A DNA stretch of 64,000 nt, taken from G963665495 sp963677785 (GTDB lineage: Bacteria; Desulfobacterota; Desulfovibrionia; Desulfovibrionales; Desulfovibrionaceae). Positions 25,697 through 34,603 of the stretch are shown here, one piece after another. Each line of letters begins with the position of its first letter. Positions within the stretch are counted from its first letter, which is position 1. Position numbers and translations under genes: made by a program. The stretch covers positions 2,480,001 through 2,544,000 of the forward strand of contig CAXXDH010000003.1 in NCBI GenBank assembly GCA_963677785.2. The letters run 5' to 3'. The notes beneath the pieces were generated by a model. The model saw nothing but the letters and a program-made list of their open reading frames with translations. It searched no databases and was not told the origin of the DNA.

Positions 25697-26737
25697 CTAG
25701 AAACGTGTTTTCAACAGACTAGTAAGTTTTTTTGAGATATAGTCAACCACCGGAATCACTTTTGCGTAATTCATCCGGATGGGTCCGATGACGCTGACCA
25801 CGCCCAGAGGCGAGTTCGGACCATAGCTGGAGGAAATGACGCCGCATTGATCCAGGGATTCGACGTCGGATTCGTCGCCCAGAATAATGCGTACGCCCTG
25901 TTCCATGATGGTCTGGTCCAGGAGCTCCAGCAGGCGCGAGCGTTCCTCGATGAGCAGCAGAATGTCTCGCATTTTAGTGAACTGGTTCTGCCCGGCCGCT
26001 TCGAGGATATGCAGGGTGCCGTCCACGAACAGGCGGCGCTCCTCGGATTTTTCAAAAGTCGACCTGGCTAGATTCAGGGCGCTGCGGTAGAGCTGCTTCA
26101 GACGGTCTTTTTCATCTTCCAGGTCCAGAAGAATCCGGTAGCGGACTTCCGAAAGCGTCATGCCCTGAAAGTTATCGTTCAGGTAGTTGCTGAACTTGAT
26201 GAGTTCGTCCGCGCTGATTTCCTCGTCCAGCTCCACCAGCCTGTTCTGGACGATCCCGCCGTCCAGGATCAGCACGGTCATGATCATGGACGGACGGCCG
26301 GACTTGACCAGAATAAAGCCGATTTCCCGCCAGCGGACGTCTTCTTGATTGGGCGCCAGCACCATGCCCACCTGCTGCGAATAACTTGATACGAGTCTGG
26401 TCGCCTGGTTCAGAATATCGTGCAGCTCCAGACCGGCGTTTTCCAGTGTGTCGTTGATGCGCTGCCGCTCTTCTTCGCTGATGGGATTGGTTTCAAGATT
26501 GGTGTCCAGATAGTGCCGGAACGCCAGAGCAGTAGGGACCCGCCCGGCTGACGTGTGCGGTTGCTCCAGAAAGCCTTTGTCCGTCAGATCCGCCATGACG
26601 TTGCGCATGCTGGCCGCTGAAAGCTTCAGCGCGGACTGCTTGGAAACGGTTCTTGAGCCTACCGGTTGCGCATGTTCAATGTAGTCCTCAATGATGATCT
26701 TGAGAACCTCGATTTCACGTTCAAGGAGATTTGTCAT
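25697..26737 (-). CDS. hrcA: Heat-inducible transcription repressor HrcA
   Basis: A 346-residue repressor that binds CIRCE and controls chaperone genes. The N-terminal winged-helix part reads LLEREIEVLKIIIEDYIEHAQPVGSRTV in order (residues 4-31), then SAASMRNVMADLTDKGFLEQPHTSAGRVPT, the family signature. The GAF-like and inserted dimerisation domains follow, ending in GVVSVIGPIRMNYAKVIPVVDYIS. It heads the hrcA-grpE-dnaK operon and has a CIRCE element 14 bases upstream of its ATG, so it represses its own operon until heat or misfolded protein titrates GroEL. Confidence 0.97.
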   Translation of the reverse strand: MTNLLEREIEVLKIIIEDYIEHAQPVGSRTVSKQSALKLSAASMRNVMADLTDKGFLEQPHTSAGRVPTALAFRHYLDTNLETNPISEEERQRINDTLENAGLELHDILNQATRLVSSYSQQVGMVLAPNQEDVRWREIGFILVKSGRPSMIMTVLILDGGIVQNRLVELDEEISADELIKFSNYLNDNFQGMTLSEVRYRILLDLEDEKDRLKQLYRSALNLARSTFEKSEERRLFVDGTLHILEAAGQNQFTKMRDILLLIEERSRLLELLDQTIMEQGVRIILGDESDVESLDQCGVISSSYGPNSPLGVVSVIGPIRMNYAKVIPVVDYISKKLTSLLKTRF

Positions 26738-26750
26738 GGTTGTACCCTTG

Positions 26751-26777
26751 TTGGCACTCTCTAAATAAGAGTGCTAA
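26751..26777. promoter_or_regulatory. CIRCE operator for HrcA
   Basis: TTGGCACTC, nine bases, GAGTGCTAA. This matches the CIRCE consensus (TTAGCACTC-N9-GAGTGCTAA) with a single change, A to G at position 3 of the left arm. It sits just before hrcA and would block transcription of the operon when HrcA is bound. Confidence 0.95.
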
Positions 26778-26864
26778 AATGGGTAGCAACGGGAAAGGGC
26801 TCTGTCAAGAAGCGTAATGGACGGATTTGTAAAAAAAAGGGACCGGAAGCAGGGTGAATTGGAA

Positions 26865-26899
26865 GAAAAAAGAAACCGCGCCGAAACAGGCACGGTTTC
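26865..26899 (-). terminator. Terminator of the single-domain response regulator
   Basis: An 11-bp stem with one mismatch, GAAACCGCGCC / GGCACGGTTTC (26872-26882, 26889-26899), followed on the minus strand by six T. It lies about 50 bases after the regulator stop codon. Confidence 0.75.
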
Positions 26900-26947
26900 C
26901 TGGCCGCGTAGTTCGCAAGAAAAAATATACAGCTTCAAGCCGTCAGG

Positions 26948-27337
26948 CTATTTCTCCTCGACCTTGAGAAGTTCCTTGGCCAGGTCGACGACTTCATCCG
27001 GGTCAAAGGGCTTGGTCATATAATCATAGGCCCCGAGTTCGAGGCCCTTTTTTCGGTCCGCTTCCTGGCCTTTGGCCGTAAGCAGGACAATGATGGTTTC
27101 TTTGAGTTCCGGGTCTTCTTTAACGGATCTGCAGACTTCGTAGCCGTTTTTCTTGGGCATCATAATATCGAGGAACACTGCCTGGGGCCTGTGTTCGCGA
27201 ATCATGGCCAGTCCTTCCTCTCCGTCGGCAGCGGAAAGCACTTCGACATCGAAGTCGTCCTCAAGGTCCTCCAGAGCCTGCTCCAGGAGCGTACGAATAT
27301 GAAGCTCATCTTCAACAATGAGGAGTTTTTTACCCAT
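26948..27337 (-). CDS. Single-domain response regulator
   Basis: A 129-residue receiver domain with no output domain. Acidic pocket EDE (residues 9-11), phospho-acceptor Asp in AVFLDIMMPKKNGYEV (about 57), Thr in LLTAKG and Lys in DYMTKPFDPDEVVDLAKELL are all present, so it should be phosphorylatable. AAGGAGC precedes the ATG. Stand-alone receivers work in chemotaxis-like or phosphorelay signalling. No kinase adjoins it; the orphan kinase at 1264-2619 is one candidate partner but nothing in the sequence links them. Confidence 0.9.
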   Translation of the reverse strand: MGKKLLIVEDELHIRTLLEQALEDLEDDFDVEVLSAADGEEGLAMIREHRPQAVFLDIMMPKKNGYEVCRSVKEDPELKETIIVLLTAKGQEADRKKGLELGAYDYMTKPFDPDEVVDLAKELLKVEEK

Positions 27338-27757
27338 GTGTGCTGCTCCTTACAAGTTAATGAATTTGCCCGTGTAAATACGTGCGCATGCTTCGGGGTC
27401 TTTTGGATTGTCAAAAGAGAGGGAAAGGCCCCCATTGTGGTCCCTGCTTGCCAGCTGAAACAGACTTCAAAAACTATCAGACTCAGGGCCGATGAGCAAG
27501 TACCCGGCGGGTTTTTGTCAATTGGAGGAGGAGACGGGCTTGTATCGATTTTCGACAAAATCTGTATGAATAGTGGATACAGGAACAGCACCCGCACCGG
27601 ATGAGAGCCCGGAAGATGGCCCGTAGACCGGACAATGGGGCGGGCAGGATGCCGCTGAGTTTGATCTCCGCAGTTGTTTTGGACAACCCCGCAGCTCGAG
27701 GGGAGAAAGTCCGGACTGCGGGCTTGGTTGGATCCCCTTTTCTCTGATATGTGCCTG
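27338..27757. other. Intergenic region beyond the response-regulator/lactamase remnant
   Basis: About 420 bases. I see no frame with family resemblance or a good ribosome-binding site. The left end must hold the promoter of the single-domain regulator. The right part (about 27590-27750) is GC-rich with short inverted repeats and may be residual coding sequence, but I could not identify it. Confidence 0.4.
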
Positions 27758-28606
27758 TCAGGCCTTGGCGTTGCCCGTGTGTATGCCCACGCCGATTTCC
27801 ATCAGGTCTTCCCCGCGATCACCTGGCCGGAAAAAAACTGCCGGGAGTCCTCAAGCGAGCGCGGTGGCGTCGCATTGCTCGGAGCAATATGGCTCAGGAT
27901 CAGGGGCCTGACCCCGCACTGCTCAGCCACTTTGCCCACGTCGATTGAACTGGTGTGAGCGGTGATCATGTGGATGTAGAGCGGGTATTCGGGATCGTCT
28001 TCAGGCATGCCTCCGAATTTGGCCTTGAGCCATAAATTGTTGATGACTTCGTGCACCAGTACATCGGCTCCCTTGGCCAGCTTCTGGAGGTTGCCCCAGG
28101 GGTTCGGGCCGGTATCGCCGGAAATGACCAGCGAGCCGTCATCCGTGTCGAAACGGAAAGCAAAGGCCGGGTATAACTCGTAGTGGTCCACCAGCGTGGT
28201 TGTGACGCGTACGAGATTATCTTTGTAAATCTCGAAGGGCTCCATGGCCGGGCAGGTGACATCCGAGTTCCAGACCTTCACGTTTGGTGACGTAGCCGTG
28301 GGCTCCACGCCTGAAAGCCTGCTCGATGGTGGCCCCGTTCTCATGCATGGAGTAGATAAGGGGTGCCACGCCCAGTTCCCGCAGAACGTCAAGCAGATCC
28401 AGCCCGTTTTCCTGGTCCAGCGACAGGTCCGGCAGCACCACGCCGGTCTTGGCCGCGTCCAGGCACTGGAACAGTTCGGCCTGATTCTCCGCTTCGCCGT
28501 AAATCTCGTACCCCACATGGGACAGCAGCATGGATAAACCGGCGCGCATGGTCGGATGATCGTCCATCAGCAGGACGCGTACGCCCTGTGCAGTTTTTTT
28601 GTTCAT
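27758..28606 (-). pseudogene. Chimeric remnant: response-regulator receiver joined to a metallo-beta-lactamase C-terminus
   Basis: The first part starts at ATG 28606 (AAGGA upstream) and encodes a NarL-type receiver: VRVLLMDDHPTMRAGLSMLL and RRGAHGYVTKRE. The normal Asp-x-x-(M) phosphorylation segment reads VVLPDLSLDQENGLDLL. At about 28285 the family match jumps to another frame, which encodes only the second half of a metallo-beta-lactamase-fold hydrolase (EPFEIYKDNLVRVTTTLV, SLVISGDTGPNPWGNL, ADVLVHEVINN, LILSHIAP). The HTH of the regulator and the HxHxDH metal site of the hydrolase are missing. A stop at 27802 is followed in the next frame by LMEIGVGIHTGNAKA, a natural hydrolase ending, so a base was also lost in a G run (27811-27814). 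It looks like a deletion fusion that then decayed. Confidence 0.7.
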
Positions 28607-28798
28607 GACGTTTCCTTGTCTGCAACCATCTCCCTTGAGTTGTCCCCCATGGTACCTTCTCCGGCAACAACGCGTCCGTTGGCCCACAAGCGGAATGCGG
28701 CGGGTATGGAAAAAAGTGAAGCCCCACTGACGCCTTCCGGAACCAGGCAGAATACGCAGACGAAAGGTGGCCCGGCCCCAGTTGGGGAGGGGACCGCA

Positions 28799-29851
28799 TC
28801 AGCGCGTTTCCAGTGGTACATAAGCGAGCAGAGTCACCGGGTACTTGTCCGTGGCCAGCAGCAGGCCCCGAACGCCTGGTTGGTTGCCCACAGCCTTTTC
28901 CTCAATCCGGGCGATGCCTTCCCAATTGCTTGGGATGAAGCTGCTGCCGACGACAATGGGAGGCGTGTCCGTGAGTTCGATTTTGTTGTCGCTGTAGCGC
29001 AGGCGGAGCAGCCGTTCCAGGTTCATATGCGCCGGGTCGATGGGATGTTGTCCGAACCGCCGGGCAATGTGGTCAGAACCGGGTTTGAGCAATCGGTATT
29101 CTCCCTGCCAGTAAAAATTGGCGGCCCAGAAGGTCTGGTCCACAGCCAGGCTGGTGGCATCCGTGAGGCGGTATTCGATACGGGGCATGGGGACGGAACC
29201 GAGGGGGTTGAGCGCGCGGTTGAACACGCGGGCCACCGGTTTGCTTACCCGTGACGGAGAATTGATTTCGAACAGGGCGATGACCTTGTCCGGAGCCAGG
29301 AGCAGCGCTTCAAAGCCCATGTTGCGGATATTGGCCGGGGGCACCACCCTGGTCAGGCTTTTGGGATCCAGCACCAGCCCTTTGCCGGAGACAAACCGGG
29401 CGCGCAGCAGGTAGCCGCGCATCAGACCGTAGGAGCGGGCCTCGATGGCCAGCCAGGCCGTATCGCCGTCAAAGGCAATGGCTTCAAAGCCTTCATAGCC
29501 CGGCGCCAGCGTACGCAGGGGCGGACCGAATACCGGGATTCCGGAAGGATAGAGCGGACCGCTGCCGGGATTGCGGATGGCTGCGACAAGGGCGCTCTTG
29601 TCCAGGGCGAACAGGCGGCCTACGGCTCCTTTGTCCAGACCTTTCGGCTCCAGAAAGCGCTCGGGAAACTGCGGCAGCAGGATCAGCCGGTCGCCGTGCC
29701 AGGCCAGTCCGGACAGTTCCGCCCGTGGTTCACTGGCCGGTCCGGCCAGGTCCAGATAGCGCAGCGGATGGGCCGGAGCCCGTACGGGCAGGGAAAGCAG
29801 GCCGGCGATGAGGCAGGCGAACACGATTATATGCTTAATGGACGAAGGCAT
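28799..29851 (-). CDS. Exported phytase-like / esterase-like propeller protein
   Basis: A 350-residue protein with a signal peptide (IIVFACLIAGLLSLPVRAPA, cleavage near APA). The mature part has AELSGLAWHGDRLILLPQFPERF, YEGFEAIAFDGDTAWLAIEARS, NMGFEALLLAPDKVIALFEIN and SNWEGIARIEEKAVGN at regular spacing, suggesting a beta-propeller of the phytase-like (esterase-like activity of phytase) family. These are periplasmic or outer-surface proteins of mostly unknown substrate. GGGGAGC precedes the ATG. It is transcribed away from the oligosaccharyltransferase gene. The family call is moderate; a generic propeller of other function is possible. Confidence 0.65.
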   Translation of the reverse strand: MPSSIKHIIVFACLIAGLLSLPVRAPAHPLRYLDLAGPASEPRAELSGLAWHGDRLILLPQFPERFLEPKGLDKGAVGRLFALDKSALVAAIRNPGSGPLYPSGIPVFGPPLRTLAPGYEGFEAIAFDGDTAWLAIEARSYGLMRGYLLRARFVSGKGLVLDPKSLTRVVPPANIRNMGFEALLLAPDKVIALFEINSPSRVSKPVARVFNRALNPLGSVPMPRIEYRLTDATSLAVDQTFWAANFYWQGEYRLLKPGSDHIARRFGQHPIDPAHMNLERLLRLRYSDNKIELTDTPPIVVGSSFIPSNWEGIARIEEKAVGNQPGVRGLLLATDKYPVTLLAYVPLETR

Positions 29852-30034
29852 GCGGGCGCTCCCCTAGGCATGGATATGGATCCGTCCCGCACCAGCCGCC
29901 CGTGATGACAGACGGCAGGCGGATGGGCTACAGGTCCGGAACAATGATTGACAACGATTTCGGTTGTAACGACCCCTGGGGGTTGTGGCAATGCTCAAGG
30001 CAATACAGCGTCAATTTTTGAAAGGGAGTGGTTC

Positions 30035-32055
30035 GTGAGTACGCGTCTGTCTGATGGTCTGGTGGTGGCAATCGCTTTGTGTCTCGCCCTGGGGATTGTC
30101 TTCGGAAGATGATGCGCGATACGCGGGAATTCCAGGTCCGTGAAGCGTATCAATACGCGGATTCCATCAATCCCATGTTGAGCAATTATGACGGGTATTT
30201 TTTCCTGCGCCTTACTCAGGACGTCGGGGCCGGGAACTATACGCCGGAAGATCCTTTGCGGGCCTATCCGCGGCCCATTCCCGCGCCGTTGCTTTGCCGG
30301 ATGACGGACTGGCTGCACGGATTGACCGGCCTCTCGTTACAGAAGCTGGGGTTTTATCTGCCGTCCGTGCTTTCCTGCGCGCTTTGCGTTGCCGTGCTGC
30401 TCTGGGCGCGGCTGCTGGGCGGTCCGTGGACTGTGGCCGTTGCCGTACTTGGGGCCGCACTGGCGCCGTACTGGCTGGAGGTCACGGCAGTGGGGCGCTT
30501 TGACAAAGATTGTTTGAATCCGGTGTTTTTGCTGCTGTTGGCCTGGTGTCTGGCCCGAAACGACCAGGCAAAGGGCAGGGCCCGGTGGTTCTGGCTCCTG
30601 GGTGCGCTGGCCGTGCTGGTGCCCTTCAACTGGTGGTGGCAGAAGGCCGCCGCTCCGATCAGTCTTGGATATGTGTTTCTATACGCGATCTTTGGTTTTA
30701 GTCGGGCTTCGGCGGGCGAGCGCGTCCTGAAACTCGTGCTGCTTTCGGTGGCGGCGATTCAGGTGCTGTTTTTTCTGCTTCCGCAAGAGCCGGGCGGTTT
30801 GTTGTTAACGGAACGGCTCAGACAGGTGCCGGACCTGCTGCCCTTGATTTTCAAGACGGGCTCCATGGCGACGGTGTCCGACGCCATAGACGAGCTGACC
30901 AGTCTGAGTCTGCCGGACCTGGCCCGGGCCGCCGGCGGCAGTTTGTGGACCTTTGGTGCAGGACTTGCCGGACTTGTGTGGGCGGGCTGGTTCTCCGGTG
31001 TGGCCGGGGAGGAAAAACGCGAACGCCGGGTCCTGGTATATCTTGCGCCATTGCTTGTGTTCGGACTGCTCAGTCTGCATACGCGCCGTTTCATGCTGTT
31101 GTTCTTTCCCCTGGTCGGCCTGGGCCTGGGGTACTTTGTGGAACGGACCGCGGATCTGCTGTCGCGCAGGGCCCATCTTGCGCCCCGTCCGGTTCTGTCG
31201 CTGCTGCTTGCGGCCGTACTGCTGACTCCCTCCCTGACTGTGGCCTGGCAACAGCATCCCAAACCCTATCTTTTGCGGGGCGACGACCGTCTGGCCCTGG
31301 CCCTGAAGCAGGCCGCCTCTGAGCGGGCCGTGATTTGGAACTGGTGGGATTACGGTTATTTTCTCCAATATCGCGCGCAGCGCTTCACCATCCTGGACGG
31401 CGGCATGCAAAACTTGCGCAACTGCATGCTGGCGGCTTGTCCGCTGGCCGGCGATGATCCGGTCATGGCCGCCAACTGGATCCGTTTTTTCGCGGCGCGC
31501 GGACTGGACAGTTTTACGGAAATCAGCAAGGTCCGGGGCGGCGGCAAGGAAGCCGTGGCCTGGCTCAAAGAGGCGTTCAGCGGCGAGCGGTCCGCGCCGG
31601 ATGCGTTTTTTCCCGATGTGGAGGCCTATGTGTTCCTGCCCGTGGATTTTTTGCGGATAAGTAAATACTGGCTGGATTTCGGCACCTGGTACGACGGCAA
31701 ACGCCCGGAAAAGCGTCTCCATCTGGAGCTGTTTCACGCGGAAGGGTTTGATTTCGAGGGGGACGCGCCGCGTCTTTCATCAGCCTGCCGCGCGCGCGGA
31801 TACGAGAGCTTTCCCACGGTGTTGCAGGCCGGTACGGACCGGCTGGACGGACCGGCCCTGCATACGCGTCCGGATCCCTATCTGATTCATACGCCCGCCT
31901 CCCCCTGGGTGTACGCGGCGGACTTTCCCGTTACCCAGACCCTGGCCTTTCAGTTGACCGTGCCTACGGGGTTTCACCATCCGTGTTTCGAACCGGTTCT
32001 CTACGACCCGGCCATTGGCGGTGTCTGGCGCGTACGCTCCTGTCGGCCGCAATAA
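30035..32055 (+). CDS. pglB: PglB/STT3-family oligosaccharyltransferase, N-terminus split by a frameshift
   Basis: This multi-spanning enzyme would transfer a lipid-linked glycan to asparagine in the periplasm. The catalytic signature WWDYGY is at about 31342-31359, in the context WNWWDYGYFLQYRAQRF, followed by ILDGG. The first loop has the metal-binding Asp context SNYDGYFFLRL. A dozen or so membrane helices precede a periplasmic C-terminal domain. The best start, GTG 30035 with GGGAG six bases upstream, opens a frame coding the first helix (DGLVVAIALCLALGIVFGR) that stops at TGA 30110-30112. The rest is in another frame, open from ATG 30109 or 30112, overlapping as ATGATG. One missing base would join them. 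The activity of D. desulfuricans PglB has been reported in the literature. Confidence 0.85.
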
Positions 32056-32070
32056 GTGCTGGCCGGGAAT

Positions 32071-32095
32071 AAAAAAAGGCGGCCCGGAGGCCGCC
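32071..32095 (-). terminator. Terminator of the autotransporter-type gene
   Basis: GGCGGCC / GGCCGCC (32078-32084, 32089-32095) with a CGGA loop; on the minus strand it is followed by seven T. It separates the convergent oligosaccharyltransferase and barrel genes and mainly serves the latter. Confidence 0.8.
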
Positions 32096-32119
32096 CAAGG
32101 TGTTTGCATGGCGTCCGCG

Positions 32120-33370
32120 TTACCATTCGTAGCGCAGATTGAATGAAAAAGTCGTATTCTGCGTGTGGTCGCGGAAAAAGCTGTTGGTAACGTCTGCGGT
32201 CAGGTAGGTCGTATCGAGCAGACGCGCAGTCGCGCCCAGGGACCCCTGAAATTCGTCGATATCAGTATCCTGCGGACTGCGTATGGCGTAATCAACAATA
32301 TAGGCCACGCCGATGTACGGGCTGAAGCGTTCCCAGTTGTAGGTGGCGCGTGTGGCGACCTGGAATTCGCCGAGGTAGCTGTTGTTCGCGTCAAAAGAGT
32401 TGCCCGCATCGTCGTCGTAGGACGGGCAGAATTCATTGGCGTACAAATTGGAAACACGGGCGAGGAACGACCACTGGTCCAGCAGGAAGTACTGGTTGAT
32501 ATTCACGGCCCAGAGTGTCCGGGTGGTGTTGTAGTTGCTGTCCACGTCGCTGTTGTTGGCAGAGCTGTAGCGCCGGGTGTCGTACCCCATGAAGGTCAGG
32601 CCGAAACTGCTGTCGATGATGGTGGTGGGTAGGATGGCGTAGCTGACGTAGGGCATCAGCGTGAGGCCGTCGCCTTTGACCCAGCCATCGTTGAACTTGG
32701 TTTTGACGTAAACATGCTCCCAGCCGACGCCCATGCCGATGAGTAACGGGTCTACGGGCTTGTAATCGAAGCCGCCCATCAGGGTAATGACATTGCCCCA
32801 GATTTTGGTGCTGGTCTGGTCGTTGGATATCAGAGATGTGCCCTGCATGCCCCAGACGCCGAACTGCTGCTGGGATTCGCCACGTGCCTGACGTTGCTGC
32901 TGGTCTTCCAGCGAAGTGAACGCCATGCCCACGGCCTGTTTCCAGGAAGTTTCGGTCTCCTGGTCGGCGGTCAGGGAAGAAACAAAATAGGACTTGGGCA
33001 GTACGGCCTTTTTGCCGAAAGGTTGAGATGTGAAATTAGCAACGAATTTGGAACCCGGAATATTGCTGTCCGTGGAATCCGATCCACCGCCGCCACCGCC
33101 TCCTGTGGACTGGCGGCTTTCAATACGGGCTGTGACGATTTTATTGTTGGTGGTGATGGTGCTGCGAAGAATTTCTTGAGATGTCGTAGTATCGCCCTGC
33201 GAAGTAGAATCTTCCACAGGGGTGGGAGAGGGTGAAGGATCCGGCTCCGGCGGGTGTGGCGTGCCGTTGGAGTCCGCCAGCAAGGGCGGAGCCGAGAGGA
33301 TTGCAATAAGCATCACCAGCAGCAATGCGGTACAACACGATGACAACGTACGGTAAGTTTTTTTCATCAC
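32120..33370 (-). CDS. Autotransporter-type outer-membrane beta-barrel protein
   Basis: A 416-residue protein (or 415 from the second of two adjacent ATGs). A signal peptide (LLLVMLIAILSAPPLLA) leads to a Pro/Ser/Thr-rich stretch and a run of seven Gly, then a short linker and about 260 residues of alternating amphipathic strands. It ends with FSFNLRYEW, a C-terminal aromatic typical of outer-membrane barrels, and the strand pattern resembles the autotransporter domain. The passenger, if any, is only about 100 residues, so this may be a stand-alone barrel. It lies next to the oligosaccharyltransferase and is divergent from the FecR gene. Confidence 0.75.
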   Translation of the reverse strand: MMKKTYRTLSSCCTALLLVMLIAILSAPPLLADSNGTPHPPEPDPSPSPTPVEDSTSQGDTTTSQEILRSTITTNNKIVTARIESRQSTGGGGGGGSDSTDSNIPGSKFVANFTSQPFGKKAVLPKSYFVSSLTADQETETSWKQAVGMAFTSLEDQQQRQARGESQQQFGVWGMQGTSLISNDQTSTKIWGNVITLMGGFDYKPVDPLLIGMGVGWEHVYVKTKFNDGWVKGDGLTLMPYVSYAILPTTIIDSSFGLTFMGYDTRRYSSANNSDVDSNYNTTRTLWAVNINQYFLLDQWSFLARVSNLYANEFCPSYDDDAGNSFDANNSYLGEFQVATRATYNWERFSPYIGVAYIVDYAIRSPQDTDIDEFQGSLGATARLLDTTYLTADVTNSFFRDHTQNTTFSFNLRYEW

Positions 33371-33721
33371 TCAGGCCCCCTTGCCCCAAGTACTCATAAA
33401 AAAGTTCCTCATTTGTATCCCACAAACGGACGAACCTGGCAAACGTCTTTTCCCCTGTGTGCGTTGTGTTGTTGCGAGATAGCCACTGCAGCTTTTTTTT
33501 AAAAATGTTGAAGAAAGCTTTATTTTTTATAAAAATTTTTTTAAAAAAAGTCTAGGGAATAGGGGAAATAGTTTCAAGGTGTTTTGAAATGGGGCGGATA
33601 GGCTGAGAAGGTCTTAAGTAAATCAATGGTATAGACAAGTGGAATAAAATATTATAATGTAAAATGGCTGCGGTAACAGAAACAACATTTGATTCGGCTC
33701 AAGCGCATAAAGGGGAGTGTG
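33371..33721. other. AT-rich divergent promoter region
   Basis: About 350 bases between the barrel gene and the FecR gene, with long A/T runs around 33490-33560. A sigma-70-like promoter for the FecR gene is visible: TAGACA (33632-33637), 15 bases, TATAAT (33653-33658). The promoter of the barrel gene is probably near 33420-33560 but is not clear. Confidence 0.5.
33632..33658 (+). promoter_or_regulatory. Sigma-70-like promoter of the FecR-domain gene
   Basis: A perfect -10 box TATAAT (33653-33658) stands 15 bases after TAGACA. Transcription would begin about 55 bases before the ATG at 33722. Confidence 0.5.
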
Positions 33722-34600
33722 ATGAGGTTCAAGCAACTTACGCGTTCGAAACTGCTCATGGTCTTGTCGGTGAGCAGTTTGCTCGTATTGGGGATGGTTC
33801 TGTCCGCCATTGCGGAAAGTCCAGGTGATAACCTGCTTAAATTGTTTGATGTTGAAGTGGAAACAAAAATTTTGCCTGCCGGAGTGACGGTGGCGGCAGC
33901 CTTTGAGGACGGCCCCGGCGAGGCCGTGGGGGCTGTGGAATTCGTACGCAATGATACTTTTGTTGTTCACTCGAGCAATGACAAGACCGCGTACCGTCTT
34001 AAAAAAGGTCTTGCCGTGTATCAAGGGGACCTGCTGCTATCCGATGCGCAGTCCAGCCTCATTGTTCTGCTGAACGACAAAAGCCAGCTGACTCTGGGGG
34101 CGTACACCAAGCTGCGGATCGACAAAAGCGTCTATAACCCGGAAAAGAGCTTTCGTGAGACCTTGCTGAACATGTTGATCGGCAAAGTGCGTTATGTCGT
34201 CACCAAGCTCAAAGCCAAGGACCAGAACTTCCGCGTGGAAACACCACTGGCCACACTGGGCGTACGTGGTTCCGACTTTGCCGTGACCTACGTGGGCAAA
34301 GAAGCCGCGAAGCAGTACGAGACAACGAGCTGGCTGCAGCTGTTCACACCGCCGCCGGCCTATGCCCAGTCTTTTAATGACAACATTTATCTGGCCACAG
34401 GCGACGACACGCACCTGGAGCTGACGCCGAAATCGGGCGTACCGTTCAGCGCCATGAAGGTCAACTCCAATACCGGCACCTTGTTTTCAAGTTCAAAGAT
34501 GATTTCCCACCTGCCCATAACAGCGGGTTTGTATACCCAGACGCTGCGGCGGACCATGCCGTCGGCCAGTGTTATGGATATGCCCGAAATACTTGAGTAA
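33722..34600 (+). CDS. Exported FecR-domain protein
   Basis: A 292-residue protein from the ATG behind AGGGGAG. A signal peptide (LLMVLSVSSLLVLGMVLSAIAE) is followed by a FecR domain: GLAVYQGDLLLSDAQSSLIVLL, SQLTLGAYTKLRIDKSVYN and the ending VETPLATLGVRGSDFAV (about residues 95-200). In this family an exported FecR fold usually occurs outside iron signalling and may bind surface glycans or partner proteins. The C-terminal third has no recognised domain. It is followed after 3 bases by the transglutaminase-like lipoprotein gene, so the two are one operon. Confidence 0.82.
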   Translation: MRFKQLTRSKLLMVLSVSSLLVLGMVLSAIAESPGDNLLKLFDVEVETKILPAGVTVAAAFEDGPGEAVGAVEFVRNDTFVVHSSNDKTAYRLKKGLAVYQGDLLLSDAQSSLIVLLNDKSQLTLGAYTKLRIDKSVYNPEKSFRETLLNMLIGKVRYVVTKLKAKDQNFRVETPLATLGVRGSDFAVTYVGKEAAKQYETTSWLQLFTPPPAYAQSFNDNIYLATGDDTHLELTPKSGVPFSAMKVNSNTGTLFSSSKMISHLPITAGLYTQTLRRTMPSASVMDMPEILE

Positions 34601-34603
34601 CCT

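Noticed and set aside
26751..26777. Reading the inverted repeat before hrcA as a terminator
   Set aside because: It has the exact arm length and spacing of CIRCE and no T-run follows on either strand.
27690..27760. GGGGAGAAAGTCCGGACT, similar to the conserved start of RNase P RNA
   Set aside because: The remaining conserved parts of RNase P RNA do not follow; the sequence runs into the hydrolase remnant within 60 bases.
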